This document shows, one piece after another, positions 58,859 to 64,000 of a stretch of DNA of 64,000 nt (position 1 is its first letter; each line of letters begins with the position of its first letter). The stretch is from Tanytarsus gracilentus. Taxonomy: Eukaryota > Arthropoda > Insecta > Diptera > Chironomidae. The stretch covers positions 62,001 through 126,000 of the forward strand of contig JAXRKN010000022.1 in assembly GCA_038502055.1 (NCBI GenBank), in the 5' to 3' direction. The translations under genes were made by a program, and so were the position numbers. The notes beneath the pieces were generated by a model. That model saw nothing but the letters and a program-made list of their open reading frames with translations, searched no databases and was not told the origin of the DNA.

Positions 58859-60419
58859 ATGATGAGGTAGGTCAAATAAACTTCATTCACTTCTAATTTT
58901 AATTATTTTTTACCTAGGTTCAAACTGTTTTTTCTTGCAATCTTTGTGAATTCAACTTTCGCTGGAAATTGCGTGTACGAAATAATCAATTTCGAATATA
59001 CTTGCATTCTATCGAATCTTAAACAAGAGAATAAGTCGATCGATTTTGAAGCGAACCATCTTGATGGATTTTCAAATTTAAATGTGACATCAGTTGTGGG
59101 CGACATTTCAAGCGGTGTTTTGGAAATTTTAGATGACTTAATATTGAAAAGCTTTGAAATGATTACAAACTTAGAGTTGATTGATTTGGGAATTAAGTCA
59201 ATTCAAGTTGATGCATTTGAGTCGTGCAATATGCTTGAGAGTGTGAACCTGAAAAGTAACTTTTTGGAAGAAATTGCAGATAATTTGTTCATAAATTGTG
59301 ACAAGTTGAGGATTATTAATCTCTCGCAAAACAAAATTAAGAAGCTAACCATTTCCAACCTACCAATGCTTGAATATCTTAATTTACAAGATAATGATTT
59401 GTTAAGTGCTAATTTTCAAACACTTTCCAAGCTGAAGATTTTAAACTTAGCTGACAATTGGATAAATTCAACAAGTTTTGCAAATAACTTGCCGAATCTT
59501 CAAAGTTTAAATTTACATCTTAATGAAATCCAGAAGCTTGAAGAAAATTCATTCACAGCAGTGGCAGAATTAAAGGGTTTAATTCTTTCAGCTAACACAA
59601 TGACTGAAATACATCCTTTAGCATTTCGAGGATTGACAAATTTAATTTTGTTGGATTTAAGCAGCAATCAGTTGTACTTGTTAAAGGAAAATACATTTGC
59701 ACACACACCAAATTTAGAAAATCTTTACCTCAATCACAATTCAATTGAAATAACTACCGAAAATTTTCTCATTGCTCTTTTTCAACTCAGAACTCTTGAT
59801 TTGGCGTCAAATATGATAAAATCATTAAACTTGGACTATCTTAAAAGTTTAATCAATTTGGACTTGAGCAATAATTTAATTTATGACTTACCTGATAAGC
59901 TTTTTGCAAAACTCGATAATATCCAAAATCTTAACTTGAGTTCAAATGCTTTATCAAAACTAAAGTTATCATCGTTTGGTAAGGAATTTGAATTTTATTG
60001 CTGCATAACTTAAGTTTTAATTTTATTTCATTAAAGGTAAAAATGAACAACTGACAGAACTAATTGTAAGGTTTAATTCTATTCAAAAAATTGAAAGAGG
60101 ATTTTTTTCGCGATTTTCTAACTTGCTGAAACTTGATGCGTTTGGTAATGAATGCTCAAAAAATGATAATTTGAGCATGTGCTATAAAAACTGGGAAGAA
60201 TTATTTACATCAACAACATCAAATCCACTAGAGCCGGAAATTCACTCTGATTTCACGAACAAAGAGTTTGTCATGGTTATAATGGGAATTATAGCCGTCG
60301 CAGCACTTTTATTGGCTTTAATTTTTTATTTTCATGATTTGATATTTGGTGAGGAGCGACGCAACGCTGTAAAAAGACAAAACTTGAATGAAGTTGATAA
60401 GAGTTATGATCGTTTCTAA
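58859..60419 (+). CDS. type I membrane leucine-rich-repeat protein
   Basis: Three exons (58859-58866, 58918-59978, 60037-60419) give 483 residues. The first exon encodes only MMR; the signal peptide continues in exon 2 (FKLFFLAIFVNSTFAG). About 14 LRR units follow, for example LRIINLSQNKIKKL, LQSLNLHLNEIQKL, LILLDLSSNQLYLL, LENLYLNHNSIEI and LINLDLSNNLIYDL. A Thr/Ser-rich spacer, one membrane helix (FVMVIMGIIAVAALLLALIF) and a short basic tail (KRQNLNEVDKSYDRF) complete it. No TIR domain or other intracellular signalling module is present. Its role may lie in adhesion or extracellular recognition. The very short coding first exon needs transcript confirmation. Confidence 0.82.
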
Positions 60420-60496
60420 TCTAAATGACTATAAAAGTTGAAACATATAATTTCATACAAAAAAAATGTTTCAAAACCCACACGTGGGTGTTGCCG

Positions 60497-61260
60497 TGTA
60501 ACCCACTTGTAACAGATCAGTATTGGCTTCCCCGTATGGCTTCCCCTTCTGGACTCCCCTTTTGGCTTCCCAAAATTGGCTTCCCAAAATGGCTTCCCAA
60601 AATGGCTTCCCAAAAATGGCTTCTCAAAAATGGCTTCGCAAAATGGCTTCCCAAAATTGCTTCCCAAATTGGCTTGCCACTGTGTTTCGACTGTGTTTCA
60701 TTTTCTATTGTGTTTCATTTTCCACTGTGTTCCATTTTCCATTGTGTTTCATTTTCCATTGTGTTTCATTTTCCACTATGTTCCATTATCCATTGTGTCC
60801 CCTCTCCCCACCTTCCTTCTGCCGTTTGGCCAACTTATTATAACCATTTTGTGGCTTCCTTGGCTCCTGGCGGCCTGCGGTCATTCTTCAAAATCATATG
60901 CCATCAATTCCTGTGCAATTAGAGTTCAACGAGGTAATGAAGCCATACTTTTAAAAAATGGAATTAGGGGCACTACTGGCAGGCCGTGATGGACATTGGT
61001 GGCACTCTTGGATGGCCATGATAGACAGTCCTCAGATATCATCAATGCCTTTCGATTCCTGATACAAATCGAGTTCAACGACATACATGAAGCCATATAA
61101 CAGGAAATTTGTATGAAAAATGGCATTTAGGGCTGTCCATGGCACGACCTGTGGTCATGACCCTCATAATTCCTAAAATGGCCGAATCTAAATTCATAGA
61201 CCTACCATTTGGCGAAAACTAGAAGTCTCTAGCTATCTCAGGAGCCGAGATCTCGAAGGA

Positions 61261-61298
<38 letters not shown>

Positions 61299-61345
61299 GG
61301 ACGGAAATAGGCGCATATAAGTGTTACACCACTTCGTGGGTTACA
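60497..61345. mobile_element. repeat-rich TIR-like element
   Basis: The left end tgtaacccacttgtaacag and the right end ...gtggttacaccacttcg-type complement (gtgggttacac at 61337) form imperfect inverted ends around TGTAACCCAC/GTGGGTTACA. Inside are a tandem of ggcttcccaaaat units (60533-60680), a tandem of tgtgtttcattttccat units (60680-60800), a module shared with the 11242 element (gagttcaacgac, tggcatttaggg; 60911-61170) and a (acag)n run (61262-61300). There is no transposase frame; long frames here come from the tandem repeats. Confidence 0.6.
61262..61305. repeat. (ACAG)n microsatellite
   Basis: About ten units of acag flanked by acggacag and acggacgg, near the right end of the 60497 element. 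Confidence 0.9.
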
Positions 61346-61478
61346 CTAAAAAAATATAAAACACGATTATTTAAGAGATATTTTTAAGTAAAATTGTAAT
61401 ATGATTAACTTGGTAATTTACTAAAATTAATTTTTAAAAATATATCATTTGTGATTTCAGCCATGAATTTAATTCAAG

Positions 61479-61486
61479 TATAAAAG
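61479..61486 (+). promoter_or_regulatory. TATA box of the Tyr/Asn-rich protein gene
   Basis: tataaaag at 61479 with an initiator-like ttcaaagttag about 35 bp later, 150 bp before the start codon. Confidence 0.5.
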
Positions 61487-61628
61487 CATAAAATATCTTC
61501 GTTGGTAAAAGTTTGTTTCAAAGTTAGTTGAATAATTCACACGCAGCGATGAGAAACTTAAATAAATTAAATTTTTGTGAAAAGTATTAAAAAATTTAAC
61601 TAAAAAACTGAACTTTAAAAAATCAAAA

Positions 61629-62408
61629 ATGAAGTTAAGAATTTTGATATTTTTTATTCAAGCGTTTGTCTTAATCACGGGACAAAGCCCATCTTTGAAT
61701 CTACCTCTAAATTTGATTCAAACAACAAGCATTCCTTTTTTTTACAACCAAATTACGCAGTCGCCATATTATCTTCCTTCAAACCCTACCTATGAAAATT
61801 ATCCAAGCTACGGACACTATTCAAACTACAGAAACTACGGAAACTACGGAAACTACGGAAACTACGGAAACTACGGAAACTATGGAAACTATGGAAGTTA
61901 CCCAAATTATGGAAATTATCCGACCAATAATTTTTCATCATATGATTATTATGGCCAAAACTATCCGAGCTATTACGATTATAATAATTATCCAAGCTAT
62001 TATGATTATAATAATTATCCAAACTATTATGATTATTATCAAAATATTCCAACCACGAAATCAACAACTACAAGAAGAACCACAACACCAAGAACAACAA
62101 CCAGAAGAATTACAACGCGAAGAACTACAACGAGAAGAATCACTACCAGAAGATTTACAACACCCAGACCACAGACAAAATCCCCGACACGACAACGAAC
62201 AACTCAAAGATCAAATTCAAACACGGGACGGAACAGCTTCAATGTTCTGATTAATGGACAACAGCAAGGAAGAAACAATAATCGTGGGAATTATGATATC
62301 ACTGTTAATGGTAACAGAGGAAGTGACGAAACCATACGGCTCGGAAATTCACGAACAAAAATTGTGCGAAATGGAAACGCGGAAGTGAAAATCAAATACA
62401 ATAAATAA
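61629..62408 (+). CDS. secreted Tyr/Asn/Gly-rich protein with Arg/Thr tract
   Basis: A single exon of 259 residues. A signal peptide (KLRILIFFIQAFVLITGQ) is followed by NYG tandem repeats (seven or more), then YPSYYDYNN repeats. The middle is a strongly basic Thr/Arg tract (TTTRRTTTPRTTTRRITTRR), and the C-terminal part is Asn/Gly/Arg-rich, ending VKIKYNK. The Tyr-rich N-terminal half could cross-link through dityrosine and the basic tract could bind acidic polymers, a plan seen in cuticle, eggshell or silk-type structural proteins; this is inference. A reading in another frame across the repeats is spurious. Confidence 0.75.
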   Translation: MKLRILIFFIQAFVLITGQSPSLNLPLNLIQTTSIPFFYNQITQSPYYLPSNPTYENYPSYGHYSNYRNYGNYGNYGNYGNYGNYGNYGSYPNYGNYPTNNFSSYDYYGQNYPSYYDYNNYPSYYDYNNYPNYYDYYQNIPTTKSTTTRRTTTPRTTTRRITTRRTTTRRITTRRFTTPRPQTKSPTRQRTTQRSNSNTGRNSFNVLINGQQQGRNNNRGNYDITVNGNRGSDETIRLGNSRTKIVRNGNAEVKIKYNK

Positions 62409-62470
62409 AAAACAACAAGAGTAGAAAGCTTTAAAACTTTTATTATTTTAGATTTTTTACTGAAAATTAT

Positions 62471-62800
62471 TTATTTTCCTGCTGTAGAAATCATTTGTTC
62501 GGAAATTATTTTAAGTTGAGCTCTAACCTCGTTTATTCTTGCACCCAAAACATCGACCTTCCTTCCCATCAAATTTGAGCCGTTTTCTAAGCTTTGAGCT
62601 TGTGCTTTCGCTTGTTTAACTCTGAAGAAAAGATCGGCTGAGGACGCTAGCGGAACACCAGATGATTGTCGTGCTTGTCGATCGAAGTCTGGCAGTAAAA
62701 ATTAAATTTTAAGTTTTTTAAAAACAATCAGCATCTTCCTACCATCTGACTGAGCCATAGCACCAAAAATACACAAGACTAAAATAAAAACTATCTTCAT
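62471..62800 (-). CDS. small secreted coiled-coil protein (1), 91 residues
   Basis: Two exons (62800-62743, 62688-62471). The signal peptide (KIVFILVLCIFGAMA) ends just before the intron. The mature part is mostly one amphipathic helix with heptads (ADLFFRVKQAKAQAQSLENG, VDVLGARINEVRAQLKIISE) and no Cys. It shares size, exon plan and helix content with the genes at 63204 and 63802. No family recognised. Confidence 0.65.
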
Positions 62801-63203
62801 CCTTGCTTCTTTTCACATTCACAACTTTTAATGAAATGAAATTTTCATTTTGCATTTAAAGGTTTTTATGCATTGCAGTTATTTGCGAAGGTCATTGACG
62901 TGACAAAAGCAAGTTTGGGAATTTAATAATAATAGCATTTTAAATTCAAACAAGATGATTTTCTGGAAAGATTGAATTCAGGAGTGGAAACGAACACTAA
63001 ACATGTGTTAGACATTTTAAATAATTTTTAGTGTTTAATCCTTAATGCACTTGATCATAAATTTAGTAATGAAAAATGCCCAAACACATACATACGATGT
63101 CAATGAACTTTTCACTGAAGATGCAGTTCGTGAATGTTTAAAAGCAGAATTAAATACAGTTTGAGGTTCATTTAAGTTTAATATTTGAAGAAAACAAGAT
63201 AGA

Positions 63204-63592
63204 ATGGCGTGCTGGAAATTTTTATTTGTTGTAAGTTTTTGTGTTGCTGCAGCATCAGCGCTTGAAGAAGTTGGTTTTGAGGATGAGGAGGATTTTTTGG
63301 GTAAACAAAAGAAAAATCTTCTAAGGAAAATTAAAAAATTAATAATTCTACTTATTTAGATTCAGATGAGACTTTATTACGTGAACTTGATATTCAATCT
63401 CAATTAAGACAAGAAGTGACGTTGGTGACCTCAAAGGAAATAAGGGCTGCTGTAAAAGTTATTGAAGATAAGGTCAAGAAAGTTACAAAAGACACAAAAG
63501 CATTGCAAAAGAAAATTGACACTCTGACTAAAGACACAGATGAAGTTCTCGCATTGGCAACATTTTTAGCATCAAACAGTGGTAGTGGATAA
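63204..63592 (+). CDS. small secreted coiled-coil protein (2), 109 residues
   Basis: Two exons (63204-63300, 63360-63592). The signal peptide (CWKFLFVVSFCVAAASA) is followed by an acidic start (LEEVGFEDEEDFLDSDE), then a long helix with regular hydrophobic spacing (VIEDKVKKVTKDTKALQKKIDTLTKD). No Cys is present in the mature part. The same plan as its neighbours suggests a local family, although sequence identity is low. Confidence 0.65.
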
Positions 63593-63801
63593 GTTTTATT
63601 GTAAAAGAAAGACAAATAAATAAAATTACCTTTTTCAATTAATTTAAATTTTATTCAAATTTTAAGAAATTCCATTTTTCAGTTTAATAATTAATTTTTA
63701 TTGAGCAAAATAATTTTTATATAAAAAATTTTTTTGAGAGATAAAATAATTTTATTTTAATTTTTATTTCTTCAAATTTAAGTCCAAGCTCAAATTTAAA
63801 T

Positions 63802-64000
63802 TTATCCTGTAGATGCAGCAGCATTTGCTTCAAGTTTAGTAGCAATGAGGCCTACTTGCGTTTGAATATTTTGCGTTTTTGTTTCTATCCCAGCCACTTT
63901 CAAGGTGATCGCTGAAGTGTCGGTTTGCAATTTTGCTATTTTAGTTTGTACTTTTTTCATCCTGCTATTAACGCTCCTAACTGCTGAAACTGATAACCCA
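63802..64000 (-). CDS. small coiled-coil protein (3), partial at window edge
   Basis: The minus-strand frame is open from the window end to the stop at 63802: at least 65 residues including VKKVQTKIAKLQTDTSAITL and ETKTQNIQTQVGLIATKLEA, a coiled coil like that of the gene at 63204. The N-terminus, presumably with a signal peptide, lies beyond the window. Confidence 0.6.
   Translation of the reverse strand, partial: GLSVSAVRSVNSRMKKVQTKIAKLQTDTSAITLKVAGIETKTQNIQTQVGLIATKLEANAAASTG

Noticed and set aside
60416..60989. Four overlapping frames of 83-165 codons on both strands
   Set aside because: They are open only because of tandem ggcttcccaaaat and tgtgtttcattttccat units in the repeat element.
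61792..62250. 152-codon frame overlapping the Tyr-rich gene
   Set aside because: It is a frame shadow of the NYG and Thr/Arg repeats, without a signal peptide; the overlapping frame has signal peptide and promoter.

Overview
The window is an AT-rich nuclear segment of a small, compact insect genome. Multi-exon genes, GT-AG introns that are mostly 50-65 bp long, tightly packed genes on both strands and the set of conserved animal genes (urate oxidase, TMX3, TRMO, PHF12, CABLES, THEM6, FAM234, POGLUT1/rumi) all point to an insect. The small introns, a DUF4781-like protein and arrays of secreted low-complexity proteins suggest a nematoceran fly, plausibly a chironomid midge; that assignment is inference. 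I rebuilt the gene models from splice sites. Every multi-exon model given with exact exons keeps frame through to its stop codon.

Layout. 1-8.2 kb: the 3' end of a sugar transporter, an unknown charged protein, a secreted protein built of 63-residue acidic Ser/Glu/Pro repeats (its array is visibly damaged, probably by assembly error), urate oxidase and the ER thioredoxin TMX3. 8.3-19.5 kb: a secreted LRR protein, then four membrane-anchored trypsin-like serine proteases without CLIP domains, plus one orphan N-terminal exon beside a transposon-like element. 19.9-23.4 kb: the tRNA methyltransferase TRMO and a tandem pair of almost identical tetraspanins. 23.9-29.7 kb: a 1,882-residue protein combining ankyrin-like segments, an HExxH zincin-like motif, a membrane segment and a NACHT-type NTPase. 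This is the most unusual gene here. 30-38.5 kb: PHF12, a mucin-stalked C-type-lectin-like protein and a DUF4781-like protein.

38.6-48.8 kb: two adjacent Kazal-type proteins with Gln/Asn-rich stalks, a short ankyrin-like gene, a small secreted peptide, THEM6, a mini-mucin, CABLES and a five-finger zinc-finger protein. 49.8-60.4 kb: FAM234, a second zinc-finger protein, two small membrane proteins, rumi and a type I membrane LRR protein. 60.5-64 kb: a transposon-like element, a Tyr/Asn/Gly-rich secreted protein and three small secreted coiled-coil genes, the last cut by the window edge.

The intergenic spaces carry at least five families of short inverted-repeat elements (MITE-like), several in more than one copy. 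I saw no rRNA, tRNA, CRISPR array or bacterial-type gene. Expanded families (proteases, tetraspanins, Kazal proteins, small coiled-coil proteins) sit in local tandem clusters, while the housekeeping genes are single copies.
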